From NCBI RefSeq assembly GCF_021653975.1, contig NZ_JAJKFK010000012.1:124001-188000 (forward strand): 64,000 bases of DNA, read 5' to 3'. Below are positions 54,255 through 63,204 of the stretch, in pieces. The DNA comes from Amycolatopsis sp. GM8 (lineage in GTDB: Bacteria; Actinomycetota; Actinomycetes; Mycobacteriales; Pseudonocardiaceae). The notes beneath the pieces are model-generated. The model worked only from the letters and a program-made list of their open reading frames with translations, was not told where the DNA came from and did not search any database. The translations under genes were made by a program, and so were the position numbers. Each line of letters opens with the position of its first letter. The first letter of the stretch is position 1.

Positions 54255-54986
54255 ATGAGCACCGTGGAAGTCTCGATCGACGACGGCGTGGCCCGGATCT
54301 GGCTCAACAGGCCGGAACGGCTCAACGCCGTGGCCCCCGCGCTGGTGGACGACCTGCTCGCCGCGCTGGACACCGTGGCCGGCTCCACCGCGGGCGCCGT
54401 CGTGCTCGCCGGCCGGGGCCGGGCCTTCTGCGCCGGGCACGACCTCAAGGAACCCGCTCCCGGCGGCGATTCCCGCGCCCGGCTGGAGCGGCTGCAGGAC
54501 GTGACGCGGCGCCTGCGCGCGCTGCGGCAGCCGGTGATCGCCGCCGTGCACGGGTACGCGATCGGCGCGGGTGCGGAGTTCGCCCTGGGCTGTGACCTGA
54601 TCCTCGCCGCCGAGGACGCGGTGTTCGCCTTCCCCGAGGCCGGTCTCGGGCTCAGCGTCACCGGCGCCGCCTCGCGATTGCTGCCGCAGCTCGTCGGCCC
54701 GCTCAAGGCGAAGGAACTCGTGCTGCTCGGCGAACGCATCGGCGCGGCGAAGGCCCTCGAACTCGGCCTGGTCAACGCGGTCGTGCCCGACGTCCACGCG
54801 ACCGCGAGCGACTGGGCGAAGCGCATCGCGGAACGTCCGCACGGCGCGGTTTCGCTTGCCAAACGCGCTCTCGACGCGAGCATCGACCTGGAAGCGGCGC
54901 TCGAACTGGAGGTCAGCCACGCGCTGATCACCGAGCACACACCCGAGGTCGCGCGGTCGGCCGAAGCGTTCCGGAGCCGCGGATGA
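54255..54986 (+). CDS. Enoyl-CoA hydratase/isomerase family protein
   Basis: A 243-residue crotonase. VARIWLNRPERLNAVAPALVDDL opens the fold; GRGRAFCAGHDLKEPAPGG forms the first oxyanion loop; AAVHGYAIGAGAEFALGCDLILAAEDAVFAFPEAGLGL contains the second oxyanion glycine. In the catalytic-residue positions, E of A-E-F and E of P-E-A are present. It hydrates or isomerises a CoA thioester. The gene heads an operon with an acyl-CoA ligase (4-base overlap) and a TetR gene, which points to degradation of a carboxylic acid. Start ATG 54255 is leaderless. Confidence 0.92.
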   Translation: MSTVEVSIDDGVARIWLNRPERLNAVAPALVDDLLAALDTVAGSTAGAVVLAGRGRAFCAGHDLKEPAPGGDSRARLERLQDVTRRLRALRQPVIAAVHGYAIGAGAEFALGCDLILAAEDAVFAFPEAGLGLSVTGAASRLLPQLVGPLKAKELVLLGERIGAAKALELGLVNAVVPDVHATASDWAKRIAERPHGAVSLAKRALDASIDLEAALELEVSHALITEHTPEVARSAEAFRSRG

Positions 54987-56509
54987 TCCCGCTCGAAGAC
55001 GTCGACGACCTCGCGACGCTGGTCCGCCGGGCCGCCGAGCTGTGGCCGGACCGCGACGCGTGGATCTTCGACGAGACCGGTGCCCGCTACACGTTCGCCG
55101 ACGTCGAACGGGACAGCACCCGGTTCGCGCTCGCGCTGCTCGAACTGGGCCTCGAACCCGGCGACCGGGTGGCCGTGATGCTGCGCAACCAGCCGGAGTT
55201 CCCGTTGCTGTGGCTGGCATTGGCGAAGATCGGCGCGATGCTGGTGCCGGTGAACATCAACTACCGGGAGCTCGACGGCGCACACGTACTGCGACATTCG
55301 GGCGCCCGGTTCGCCGTCGCCGCACCGGAATTCGCCGGGCTGCTCACCAGGATCGCCCCGGACACGAAGCTCGAACGCGTGCTCACCCCGGCCGAGCTGA
55401 GCGCGGAATCCAGTGCGGCGGCACGGTTCGACGTGCCCGGCGAGCTGCCCTCGAACATCCAGTACACGTCGGGCACCACCGGCGCCCCCAAGGGCTGCGT
55501 GCTGCCGCAGCGGTACTGGCTGACGATCGCCCGCGACCTGGCCACCAGCTTTCCCGCCATCTCCGACGAAGACAGAATCCTTACCGCGCAACCGTTCCAC
55601 TACATCGATCCACAATGGAACGTCGCGTTGGGACTGGCCTCCGGCGCGACACTCGTGGTGCTCGACCGCTTCCACCCGTCGACGTTCTGGGCCAAGATCC
55701 GCGAACACGAGATCACTTGGTTCTACTGCCTCGGCCTGATGCCGGCGCTACTGTTGCGGCAACCGGAGTCCACCTTGGACCGGGCGCACAGCGTACGGGC
55801 GATCCACGCCTCCGCGATCCCCCGCGACCTGCAGGCCCAGCTCGAACAGCGGTGGGGCGTGCGGTGGTTCGAAGCGTTCGGGATGACCGAAACCGGCAGC
55901 GACATCCGGCTTTCGGAGACCGACCACGACGAGTTCGTCGGCACCGGCTGCCTCGGCCGGCCGAACCGGACGCGCGAGGCGATGATCGTCGACGACGCGG
56001 GCCACCCGGTGCCGCGCGGCGAACCCGGCGAGCTGGTGTTGCGCGGGCTCGGCATGATGCACGGATACCACGATGATCCCGAGGCGACCGCGCGTGCGTT
56101 CTCGGGCGGCTGGTTCCACACCGGCGATCTGGCCACAATGGACCATCAGGGCCGGATCTTCTACGTGGGCCGGACCAAGGACATGATCCGCCGTAGCGGT
56201 GAGAACATCTCGGCCGACGAGGTCGAGCGGGCGCTGATGTCGCATCCGGCGGTGGAACTGGCCGCGGTGATCGCGGTGCCGGATGAACTGCGCGGCGAAG
56301 AGATCAAAGCTTTCGTCGTGCTGTCAACGGAAACAACGCCGGATGAACTCACGGAGTTCTGCGCGGCCAAGCTCGCCTACTTCAAGGTGCCGCGATTCTG
56401 GTCCATCGCCGATTCCCTGCCGTTGACTCCGTCCGAACGGGTCGCGAAGGGTGAGCTGCGCCGGATCGAGCTGCCCACCTACGACCGGGTGGCCCGCGAG
56501 TGGCGCTGA
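54983..56509 (+). CDS. Acyl-CoA ligase (AMP-binding)
   Basis: A 508-residue ANL superfamily enzyme. Motif A3 is IQYTSGTTGAPKGCVL; A5 is FEAFGMTETGSD; A7 is GGWFHTGDLATMDHQGRIFYVGRTKDMIRRSGENISADEVE; A10 lysine is in TPSERVAKGELR. It activates a carboxylic acid to its CoA thioester via the acyl-adenylate. FHYIDPQWNVALGLASGATLVVLDRF resembles crotonobetaine/carnitine or caiC-like ligases. The start overlaps the hydratase stop (ATGA). Substrate unknown. Confidence 0.93.
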   Translation: MIPLEDVDDLATLVRRAAELWPDRDAWIFDETGARYTFADVERDSTRFALALLELGLEPGDRVAVMLRNQPEFPLLWLALAKIGAMLVPVNINYRELDGAHVLRHSGARFAVAAPEFAGLLTRIAPDTKLERVLTPAELSAESSAAARFDVPGELPSNIQYTSGTTGAPKGCVLPQRYWLTIARDLATSFPAISDEDRILTAQPFHYIDPQWNVALGLASGATLVVLDRFHPSTFWAKIREHEITWFYCLGLMPALLLRQPESTLDRAHSVRAIHASAIPRDLQAQLEQRWGVRWFEAFGMTETGSDIRLSETDHDEFVGTGCLGRPNRTREAMIVDDAGHPVPRGEPGELVLRGLGMMHGYHDDPEATARAFSGGWFHTGDLATMDHQGRIFYVGRTKDMIRRSGENISADEVERALMSHPAVELAAVIAVPDELRGEEIKAFVVLSTETTPDELTEFCAAKLAYFKVPRFWSIADSLPLTPSERVAKGELRRIELPTYDRVAREWR

Positions 56510-57141
56510 CGACCGAGCAACGGGTCCGCCGGGCCGCGGTGAAACTGTTCGCCAGCAAGGGATTCCACGGCACCGGCATCCGGGATCTCGCCCAGGAGGC
56601 CGGGATCTCCTCGGCGAGCCTGTACCACTACATGGGCACCAAAGAGGACCTGCTCGCCGGGATCATGCGCGAATGCCTGGAACGTCTCCTGCTCGCCGCG
56701 CGCCAGGCGACGGACGGCGTCACGGATCCGCGGCAGCGCCTCGCCACGCTGGTCGCGCTGCATGTCCGCGCACACGCACAACAGCCCGCGGAAACGCGTG
56801 TTGTCGACAACGAGGTGCAGGTGCTTTCCCGAGCCACCCGGCGACGTATCGTCGAGTTACGCGACGAATACGAGCAGTTCTGGGCGGACGCGATCGAAGA
56901 CGGTATCCAGCAGGGTGTCTTCGCCACCGAAGAACCGGCCGTGACCAGGCTCGCACTGGTGGAAATGTGCAACGGTGTCACGCGCTGGTATTCGCCGCGC
57001 GGGCCGCTCGGATTGGACCACTTGGCGCGCCATTACGCGGGCCTGGCGCTGCGGATGCTCGACAGCGGCGGGGAAGACTGCCCGGCCGCGCTCGACACCG
57101 CTCGCCGGGTGGTATCCACGGTGTGGGGAACAACCCTCTAG
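56500..57141 (+). CDS. TetR-family regulator, KstR2-like
   Basis: A 213-residue regulator. The HTH is RVRRAAVKLFASKGFHGTGIRDLAQEAGISSASLYHYMGTKEDLL, then a ligand-binding domain with EVQVLSRATRRRIVELRDEYEQFW. This form is near KstR2-type repressors of CoA-thioester catabolism, which sense acyl-CoA. The GTG start overlaps the ligase by 10 bases, and it probably controls its own operon. No operator palindrome was recognised in the divergent region apart from the GATC tandem. Confidence 0.88.
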   Translation: MALTTEQRVRRAAVKLFASKGFHGTGIRDLAQEAGISSASLYHYMGTKEDLLAGIMRECLERLLLAARQATDGVTDPRQRLATLVALHVRAHAQQPAETRVVDNEVQVLSRATRRRIVELRDEYEQFWADAIEDGIQQGVFATEEPAVTRLALVEMCNGVTRWYSPRGPLGLDHLARHYAGLALRMLDSGGEDCPAALDTARRVVSTVWGTTL

Positions 57142-57198
57142 CTGGGGATCCTCGGGCAATACCTTGCCGCGGCGGCTCACTTGAGGGACCCTCGAACT

Positions 57199-57522
57199 GT
57201 GAGTGAGCAGACGATCCATCTGGAACTGAACGACTCAGGCCTCGCTCCGGGGCTTCCGGTTCCGGCAAACCCTCGCGATCAGGTTCAGGACGTGCCCTAC
57301 CGCCCCGTCGAATTCCGTGACGACGATCTCGCTTCCGCGCTGGAACGGTGCGCGGCCTGGCTGCGAACCGCACAGGAGTGGCTGGGTGAGCCGCTCGATG
57401 TGCTGGCGCTTCACCTCGACTACGACGACCGGGAAGGCGCCCCGTACTACGACGTCAAGTTGCTCTGCAACGAAGAGGATCTCGCCGGCGCACCGCTGGC
57501 CATGCGCGCCCAGTCCACGTAG
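57199..57522 (+). CDS. Hypothetical protein, 107 residues
   Basis: A soluble acidic protein, MSEQTIHLELNDSGLAPGLPVP..., with DDDLASALERCAAWLRTAQEWLGEPLDVLALHLDYDDREG and PYYDVKLLCNEEDLAGAPLA. The GTG at 57199 is preferred to a TTG at 57181. No family is recognised; no signal peptide or membrane helix is seen. The tidy use of high-GC third positions supports a real gene. It lies alone between the TetR gene and the membrane protein; a hairpin follows. Confidence 0.65.
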   Translation: MSEQTIHLELNDSGLAPGLPVPANPRDQVQDVPYRPVEFRDDDLASALERCAAWLRTAQEWLGEPLDVLALHLDYDDREGAPYYDVKLLCNEEDLAGAPLAMRAQST

Positions 57523-57555
57523 CGGCCCGAAGCCGGGTAAGAGGGCGTTTCTTCC

Positions 57556-57577
57556 CCGGGAAGCCCCTCTTTCCCGG
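57556..57577 (+). terminator. Possible terminator hairpin
   Basis: CCGGGAA (57556-57562) pairs with TTCCCGG (57571-57577), 8-base loop, 34 bases after the 107-residue gene. Confidence 0.45.
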
Positions 57578-57635
57578 CTGATCTTCACCTCGTAAGCTGG
57601 CCCCCCTTTCCCCACCCGGCACCAGGGGGCCCGCG

Positions 57636-59831
57636 ATGCGCGCTCTGGCGTGGAGCGCTGTGCTCTTCGCGTGGCTCGGGGTGCACCTGGGCACCGGCAC
57701 CCCGGCGGCCGAACTGGCCCAATGGGCGCTCGCCGTCGTGCCCGGCCTTCTGCTGCCCGGTTTCGCCCTCGTGCGTGCCGTTCGCGCCGCGACCGCGCCG
57801 CTGCTCGAAGATCTGGCCTGGGCCACGGTCGCCGGCTGCCTGACCGGGATGCTCGGCTGGTTCCTCGATGTTGTCCTGCCGTGGGCACCGCCGCCATGGC
57901 TCGTCGGCCCGGTGTTCACGTTGGTGTTGCTGGCCTTTCCGGTCACCCGCCGGCGAATCCTCGCGCGGCCGGCACCGGGCTGGGGCACCGCGGCGAACCT
58001 GTGGCTGGCCGGCGCGATGGCCGTCGCGATCGCCTGGATGACGACCGACTACCTGCGGTTCAACCCGCTCGACCCCGGTCCGGGCGGCCGGATTTACTAC
58101 TACGACACGACTTTCCAGGTCGCCGTCATGGGCGAGCTGCGCCACACGCTGTGGCCCGGCTACCCACTGGTCCACGGCGAACCGTACTCGTACCACTGGT
58201 TCCTGCACGCGATCACCGCGCACCTGACCACCGGCACCGGCGTCGACCCGTTCGACTCGATGCTGCGGCTGGTGCCGACGACACTGTTCCCGGCGGTGGT
58301 GCTGCTGGCGGCCGTGGTGGCGCGGCGGGTCGCGGACAGCGTGCGCGCGGGCGTGGTCTGCGCCGGGCTGCTGACCGTCACCGGGGCCACCGTCGCGACG
58401 GCGTGGTCCACGGACGGGGCGGCACCGTTCATGATCCAGACGTACTGGGCTTCCTCGCTGACGTCGGCGTTCGGCTGGTTGCCGACGGTCGCCGTCGCGG
58501 GGTGCGTGGTCGCGCTCCTGCGCCGTTCGGCGGCCGACCGCGCGGTGCCGGCCGGGTTGTTCGTGCCGCTGGTCCTCCTTGCCGCGGGGGCGAAATCCGC
58601 CGATCTCGCGGTGTTGCTCGGCGGCACGGTGCTCGCGCTGGGTGCGCTCCTCGTCTGTCGCAAGTGGATGGTCGTGCCGCAGGCGATCGCGGTGAACGTC
58701 TTCATCGGTGGGGTGCTGCTGCTGGCACGGTTCACGATGTACGGCACCGGGGACTACGGCTTGATGTTCGCGCCGTTCGGGGCGATCCGGCAGACCGCCA
58801 AGGAGATCTTCCCGAACGCCGTACAACCGAGCGGCAGCGATCTCTATCTGGCGCTGCCGCACGTTCCGCTAGCGCCGTTCCTCGCCACAACGACGCTCTA
58901 CCTGCTGCCACTGCTACCACGGCTCGCCGGGTTCGTGCCGCTGCTCCGGCGGCAGCCGCTCGACCCCGCGATGTGGCTCTTCCTCGGCACCACGATCGCC
59001 GGGTTCGGGGCCATGCTCACGTTCCGCCAGTCCGGGAACTCGAACATCTACTTCCTGGTCGCGGCGTATCCGGTCGGGGTGATCGGGTCGGCGTGGGGCA
59101 TCGCCCGGCTGCGCTGGACCCGTGCGACTGTCGCTTGTGGACTCGGGATCGGCCTGGCGATGACGCTCGTCATCACGTGGTTCGCCGGGGCGCACCCGCC
59201 GAAGTCGATCAGCGGCTGGCTGTTGCCGCTGATCGCGCTCGTAGCGGCGCTAGCCATTCTAGCTCTGCTCTCGCGGCGGTCGGCGGTCGTGATGTTCGCC
59301 GTGCTGGGCACCGGTCTGCTGTCGACGGGGCTGTACCTGACCCAGACCTCGACGAAGCCCAGCTACAACCTCTCCGCCACGCGGAACGACGGTGTCACGC
59401 TGCCCGTCACCCGGGACGAGCTGGCAGCCGGGCGCTGGCTGGACGCGCACGCCGGGCCGCGGGACGTGCTGGCGGTGAACCGGGTGTGCACGCAACAGTC
59501 GCCGGACGAGTGCACGGCGAAGCTGTTCGACCTGGGCGCGTTCGCGCAGCGCGAGGTGGACGTAGAAGGTTGGACGTACTCGTCGCGCAATCTGGACTCG
59601 GCATGGTCGAGCACGGTCTGGTACGCCGACCAGCCGTTCTGGGATCAGCAGCGGCTGGCGTCGGAGCTGGCCGCCTTCCGCGCCCCGACGCGAGCAGTGC
59701 TCGCCCGGCTGTCGGCGACCGGCGTCCACTGGCTGGTCGCCGACACCCGGGCGCCGGTCGACGCCGGCGCGCTCGATCACCTGATCCCGAGGGCCCTCAC
59801 GCTGCCCACGGTCATCGTCTGGCGGCTCTAG
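57636..59831 (+). CDS. Polytopic membrane protein, GT-C glycosyltransferase-like
   Basis: A 731-residue protein with about thirteen membrane segments and a C-terminal extracytoplasmic domain (about 575-731). An early loop has YYYDTTFQVAVMGELRHTLWPGYPLVHGEPYSYHWFLHAI, similar to the acidic first loop of GT-C enzymes that use lipid-linked sugars; the D-D or E-x-D catalytic pair is not certain. The C-terminal part has TRDELAAGRWLDAHAGPRDVLAVNRVC and VHWLVADTRAP, common in putative cell-envelope glycosyltransferases. The gene overlaps the convergent acyl-CoA dehydrogenase by 4 bases. Donor and acceptor are unknown. Confidence 0.8.
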   Translation: MRALAWSAVLFAWLGVHLGTGTPAAELAQWALAVVPGLLLPGFALVRAVRAATAPLLEDLAWATVAGCLTGMLGWFLDVVLPWAPPPWLVGPVFTLVLLAFPVTRRRILARPAPGWGTAANLWLAGAMAVAIAWMTTDYLRFNPLDPGPGGRIYYYDTTFQVAVMGELRHTLWPGYPLVHGEPYSYHWFLHAITAHLTTGTGVDPFDSMLRLVPTTLFPAVVLLAAVVARRVADSVRAGVVCAGLLTVTGATVATAWSTDGAAPFMIQTYWASSLTSAFGWLPTVAVAGCVVALLRRSAADRAVPAGLFVPLVLLAAGAKSADLAVLLGGTVLALGALLVCRKWMVVPQAIAVNVFIGGVLLLARFTMYGTGDYGLMFAPFGAIRQTAKEIFPNAVQPSGSDLYLALPHVPLAPFLATTTLYLLPLLPRLAGFVPLLRRQPLDPAMWLFLGTTIAGFGAMLTFRQSGNSNIYFLVAAYPVGVIGSAWGIARLRWTRATVACGLGIGLAMTLVITWFAGAHPPKSISGWLLPLIALVAALAILALLSRRSAVVMFAVLGTGLLSTGLYLTQTSTKPSYNLSATRNDGVTLPVTRDELAAGRWLDAHAGPRDVLAVNRVCTQQSPDECTAKLFDLGAFAQREVDVEGWTYSSRNLDSAWSSTVWYADQPFWDQQRLASELAAFRAPTRAVLARLSATGVHWLVADTRAPVDAGALDHLIPRALTLPTVIVWRL

Positions 59832-60997
59832 CCGAGGACGCCGGACACCTTCACGTGCCCCTTGAGCAGGTTGCGGGCGATCGTACGACGTTGGATCTCG
59901 TCGGTGCCCTCGTAGATCCGCAGCAGCCGCAGCTCGCGGTACCAGCGCTCGACCGGCAGCTCACGGGTGTAGCCCATGCCGCCGTGGATCTGCAGCACCC
60001 GGTCGACGATCTCGTTGGCCTTCTGGCCGCCGTACAGCTTGGCGATCGACTGCGCGTGCCGCGAGTCCATGCCCTGGTCGACCTGCCACGCGGCGTGCAG
60101 CACCAGCCAGCGCAGCGCCTCCAGCTCGACACCGGAGTCCGCGATCATCCACTGGATCGCCTGCCGCTCCGCGATCTTCTGCCCGAAGGTCTCCCGCGTG
60201 TTCGCGTGCTCGATCGCCATCGACAGCAGCCGCTCGCACGAGCCGATCGCGTGCGCCGGCAGGAGGTACCGGCCGCGGCCGATCCACTGCATCGCCAGCT
60301 CGAAACCTCGGCCGACCTCGCCGAGGATCTGGCTCTCCGGCACCCGGACGTCCTGGAAGACCAGCGACGCCGGGCCCCACTCGCCCATCGTGTCGATGTA
60401 CTCGGACTTCCAGCCCATCTCGCGGTCGACGAGGAAGCAGGTGACGCCGCCGTTCGCGCCCTTGGCCGAGTCGGTCACCGCGAAGACCATCACGAAGTCG
60501 GCCTCGTTCCCGCCGGTGATGAAGGTCTTCTCGCCGTTGATGATCCAGTCGGCGCCGTCCTTGCGGGCCGAGGTGCGGATCGCCTTGGCGTCCGATCCGG
60601 CGCCCGGCTCGGTGATCGCGAAGCAGGACTTGCGCTCGCCCGAGATCGTCGGGAGCAAGTAGCGCTCCTTCTGCTCGTCGTTGGCGTAGAACAAGATGTT
60701 GTCCGCGGAGCCACCGAACCGGAACGGCACGAACGTCCGGCCCAGCTCGGCTTCGAGCAGCGCCGTCATCACGGCGGACAGCCCCATGCCGCCGTACTCC
60801 GTGGGTGTCTGGACACCCCAGAAGCCGGACTCCTTCGCCTTGAGTTGCAGTTCCCTCAGCTCGTCGGCGGTGATGCCCGGCTGGCCCGCGCGTTCGCGGC
60901 GGAGCACCTCGGGCTCGAGCGGCATCAGCTCTCGCTGTACGAACGTGCGGACCCAGTCCCGCACTTCTCGCTCTTCCGTGCTGAGGGTGAAGTCCAT
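59828..60997 (-). CDS. Acyl-CoA dehydrogenase
   Basis: A 389-residue flavoprotein of fatty-acid or amino-acid beta-oxidation type. FAITEPGAGSDAKAIRTSA and FITGGNEADFVMVFA are the family N-terminal and middle signatures, RETFGQKIAERQAIQWMIAD and QIHGGMGYTRELPVERWYRELRLLRIYEGTDEIQRRTIARNLL the C-terminal ones. The catalytic base is E363 in IYEGT. The substrate is not fixed by sequence. CGGAGG lies 8 bases before the ATG. It is convergent with the membrane protein gene and divergent from the PPTase. Confidence 0.95.
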   Translation of the reverse strand: MDFTLSTEEREVRDWVRTFVQRELMPLEPEVLRRERAGQPGITADELRELQLKAKESGFWGVQTPTEYGGMGLSAVMTALLEAELGRTFVPFRFGGSADNILFYANDEQKERYLLPTISGERKSCFAITEPGAGSDAKAIRTSARKDGADWIINGEKTFITGGNEADFVMVFAVTDSAKGANGGVTCFLVDREMGWKSEYIDTMGEWGPASLVFQDVRVPESQILGEVGRGFELAMQWIGRGRYLLPAHAIGSCERLLSMAIEHANTRETFGQKIAERQAIQWMIADSGVELEALRWLVLHAAWQVDQGMDSRHAQSIAKLYGGQKANEIVDRVLQIHGGMGYTRELPVERWYRELRLLRIYEGTDEIQRRTIARNLLKGHVKVSGVLG

Positions 60998-61068
60998 TGT
61001 CTGTGCCTCCGCGTTATTAAGCGCTTGCTCACCTCAGGCTAGCGGATCGGGATGTGGGGAGAAACCGG

Positions 61069-61080
61069 TACGTTGGACGG
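61069..61080 (+). promoter_or_regulatory. -10 element, leaderless start of PPTase gene
   Basis: TACGTT (61069-61074) is 6 bases before the GTG at 61081. Confidence 0.5.
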
Positions 61081-61749
61081 GTGATCGAGTGTGAGGTCTG
61101 GTGGGCGCGGCCCTTGCCCGTGGAGACACGGCATCTGGATCTGCTGGACGAGCCCGAACGGGGGCGGTTCGAGGCATACCGGCGCGAGATCGACCGCAGG
61201 CGTTTCCTGACCGGGCGGGTGCTGGCAAAGACCTTGCTCGGTGCGCGGCGGGGCGTCGCGCCAGGCGATATCCGGTTCGACGCGACTTGCGAGGACTGCG
61301 GTAAACCCCATGGCAAACCGAAGCTGCCCGGTGTCGAATTCTCGATCTCGCATTCCGGCGAGCGTGTCGGCCTCGCGGTGACGACAGTGCCGGTCGGACT
61401 GGATGTCGAGGCGGACACCAGGCGTGCCGAGGACAGCCTGATCGAGTACGCGCTGAACGAGACCGAACAGGCCGCGCTGCGGGGGTTGGGTGCGGACGAG
61501 CGTGCAAGCGCTTTCTTCCAGTACTGGAGCCGGAAAGAGGCGCTGATGAAGGCGACGGGCCGTGGCCTGAAGATCCCGCTGCAAAGCATCACCCTCGACG
61601 GCGCCCGATTGGCCGCGTCGGCCGATGCGGCACTGAATCCTGAAGCGACCCACCTGGCGGACCTCAACCCCGGCGAGGGCTACCGCGCCGCGATCGCGTT
61701 CCTGACGACAGAGCCGGTGACGATCACCGAAAAGCCCTGGGAGATTTAG
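61081..61749 (+). CDS. Sfp-type 4'-phosphopantetheinyl transferase
   Basis: A 222-residue PPTase that adds the phosphopantetheine arm to carrier proteins of fatty acid, polyketide or nonribosomal peptide assembly lines. RFEAYRREIDRRRFLTGRVLAKTLLG and EFSISHSGERVGLAV are the substrate-binding part; GLDVEADTRR gives the metal ligands D and E; WSRKEALMKATGRGLKIPLQ the W-x-x-K-E-A motif. The GTG is leaderless. The first 9 residues of a longer reading are not conserved. It is convergent with isochorismate synthase, with repeat copy 3 between them. Confidence 0.92.
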   Translation: MIECEVWWARPLPVETRHLDLLDEPERGRFEAYRREIDRRRFLTGRVLAKTLLGARRGVAPGDIRFDATCEDCGKPHGKPKLPGVEFSISHSGERVGLAVTTVPVGLDVEADTRRAEDSLIEYALNETEQAALRGLGADERASAFFQYWSRKEALMKATGRGLKIPLQSITLDGARLAASADAALNPEATHLADLNPGEGYRAAIAFLTTEPVTITEKPWEI

Positions 61750-61782
61750 CCCCGGCGGGATTCTTGTCCGGGTTTAGGGATT

Positions 61783-62008
61783 AAAAGATGCCTCGCCGGC
61801 GGGCTGGCTCCGGGATGAGGGGGCCCAGGGGATCTTGCGTTTGGGTGGGTGGTCGGGGTGGGTTGTCATCCCGTCGCCTGCGGTCTGTGAATATCACTTT
61901 GAGTCAGCCGCGCAAGGTTTGTGCTGTCGGGCGGCGGTTGTGTTGTAGGTTGCGCGCCTGCCTCAAAGTGATGGTTCCGGTTTCAGGCGACGGGATGACA
62001 ACCCAAGC
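61783..62008 (-). repeat. Interspersed palindromic element, copy 3 (inverted)
   Basis: Arms at 61860-61880 and 61984-62004 (21 bases) are perfect inverted repeats. Compared with copies 1 and 2, one stem pair is T-A instead of G-C (GGGTTGTCATC / GATGACAACCC against GGGTGGTCATC / GATGACCACCC), changed on both sides. 61783-61840 is the reverse complement of the conserved spacer of copy 1 (AAAGATGCCTCGCCGGCGGG). The second hairpin is absent. It fills the 265-base gap between the convergent PPTase and isochorismate synthase genes and ends 10 bases beyond the latter's stop codon. Confidence 0.88.
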
Positions 62009-62014
62009 CCGGAC

Positions 62015-63139
62015 CTACAACTCCAACCCCATGGCCCGCAAAAAGGTCTGGAACTTCGCCGACGTTTCATCCAGCTCCGCCTTGGGATCCGAAGCCGGCA
62101 CGATCCCACCCCCGGCATACAACCGGAGCGACCGCGAATCCACTTCGGCGCAGCGGATCGACACCGCCCATTCGCCGTCACCCTCGGCGTTCATCCAGCC
62201 GACTGCACCGGCGTAATAACCGCGGTCGAACGGTTCCAGTTCACCGACCAGTTGCCGGGCGGCCTCGGTTGGGGTGCCGCAGATCGCGGGCGTCGGGTGG
62301 AGGGCGGCGGCAAGGCGCAGCGCCGTCACATCCCGGTCGGCCAGCTCGCCCGTGACGACCGTGCCGAGGTGCCACATCGTCGGCGTCGACACCAGGGACG
62401 GCTCGCGCGGGACATCGAGGCTGCGGCAGAACGGGCGCATCGTCTCGACGATCGCCTCGGTCAGGACCGCGTGCTCGATGTGGTCCTTGCGGGAAGCGGC
62501 CAGCGCGTCGGCGTTCTCCCGGTCCGTCACCGGGTCCGCGGAGCGTGGCATCGAACCGGCGTGCGGGTGCGAGATGACCTGCCCGCCGACGCGTGACAGC
62601 AACAGTTCCGGGGTGGCACCGATCAGCGTGCGACCACTCGGCAGGCCGGCCGCGTAGGTGTACGCACCGGCCTTGTCCTTGGCCAGGTTGTTCAGGATCG
62701 CCCGCGCGGGCACCTCGAAGTCGAACTCCAGGTCCAGCGCGCGGGCCAGCACGACCTTCCGCAGGCCGCCGTCCCGCAGGATCTTGATCGCCCGCGCCAC
62801 GGCCTCGACGTGCCGGACGGGCTCGGGCACGGCACGCACCGCGCTCGGCGCACCGACGGTCTTGCGCTCAACAGGCCGCGCGGGACCGGCGACACGCACG
62901 GTCTCCGGGACCACGATGTGTCCCGGGGTGTCCGTCGTGTCGAACGGCAGCACTCCCACGGCCAGCGAGCCGGATCCCGTGGCCAGCTCAGCCGACACGT
63001 GCTCGCTCAGCGCCACCACGTCGGCGTCGGTGAACGTCCGCTGGGGGCCGGATCCCAGGATCGTCCGCCGGGAAGTGCCGAAATAGAAATCTCCGGGCGT
63101 GTAGTCCTCGAGCAGTCCGTCGGCGTCCACGCCCTCCAT
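62015..63139 (-). CDS. Isochorismate synthase
   Basis: A 374-residue chorismate-binding enzyme of the EntC/DhbC/MenF group that makes isochorismate for salicylate, dihydroxybenzoate or menaquinone. KVVLARALDLEF, IGATPELLLSRVGGQVISHPHAGSMPRSADP, DHIEHAVLTEAIVETM, STPTMWHLGTVVTGEL, HPTPAICGTPTEAA and YAGAVGWMNAEGDGEWAVSIRCAE are the family motifs. The ATG has no clear Shine-Dalgarno sequence. The gene lies 65 bases downstream of mihF on the same strand. A PPTase is the convergent neighbour; a siderophore or menaquinone role cannot be decided here. Confidence 0.92.
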   Translation of the reverse strand: MEGVDADGLLEDYTPGDFYFGTSRRTILGSGPQRTFTDADVVALSEHVSAELATGSGSLAVGVLPFDTTDTPGHIVVPETVRVAGPARPVERKTVGAPSAVRAVPEPVRHVEAVARAIKILRDGGLRKVVLARALDLEFDFEVPARAILNNLAKDKAGAYTYAAGLPSGRTLIGATPELLLSRVGGQVISHPHAGSMPRSADPVTDRENADALAASRKDHIEHAVLTEAIVETMRPFCRSLDVPREPSLVSTPTMWHLGTVVTGELADRDVTALRLAAALHPTPAICGTPTEAARQLVGELEPFDRGYYAGAVGWMNAEGDGEWAVSIRCAEVDSRSLRLYAGGGIVPASDPKAELDETSAKFQTFLRAMGLEL

Positions 63140-63204
63140 TGTGGGCGCACTTCGGTGGGCACGTGGCGCGACGTGCGTGGCGTCACGTGCCCACCGGCGC
63201 CGGC

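Noticed and set aside
57650-61042. A 1130-codon open frame on the + strand overlapping the membrane protein and the acyl-CoA dehydrogenase gene
   Set aside because: It is a shadow frame of high-GC coding DNA: Arg/Ala/Gly-rich, no domain, and it spans two well-supported genes on opposite strands.
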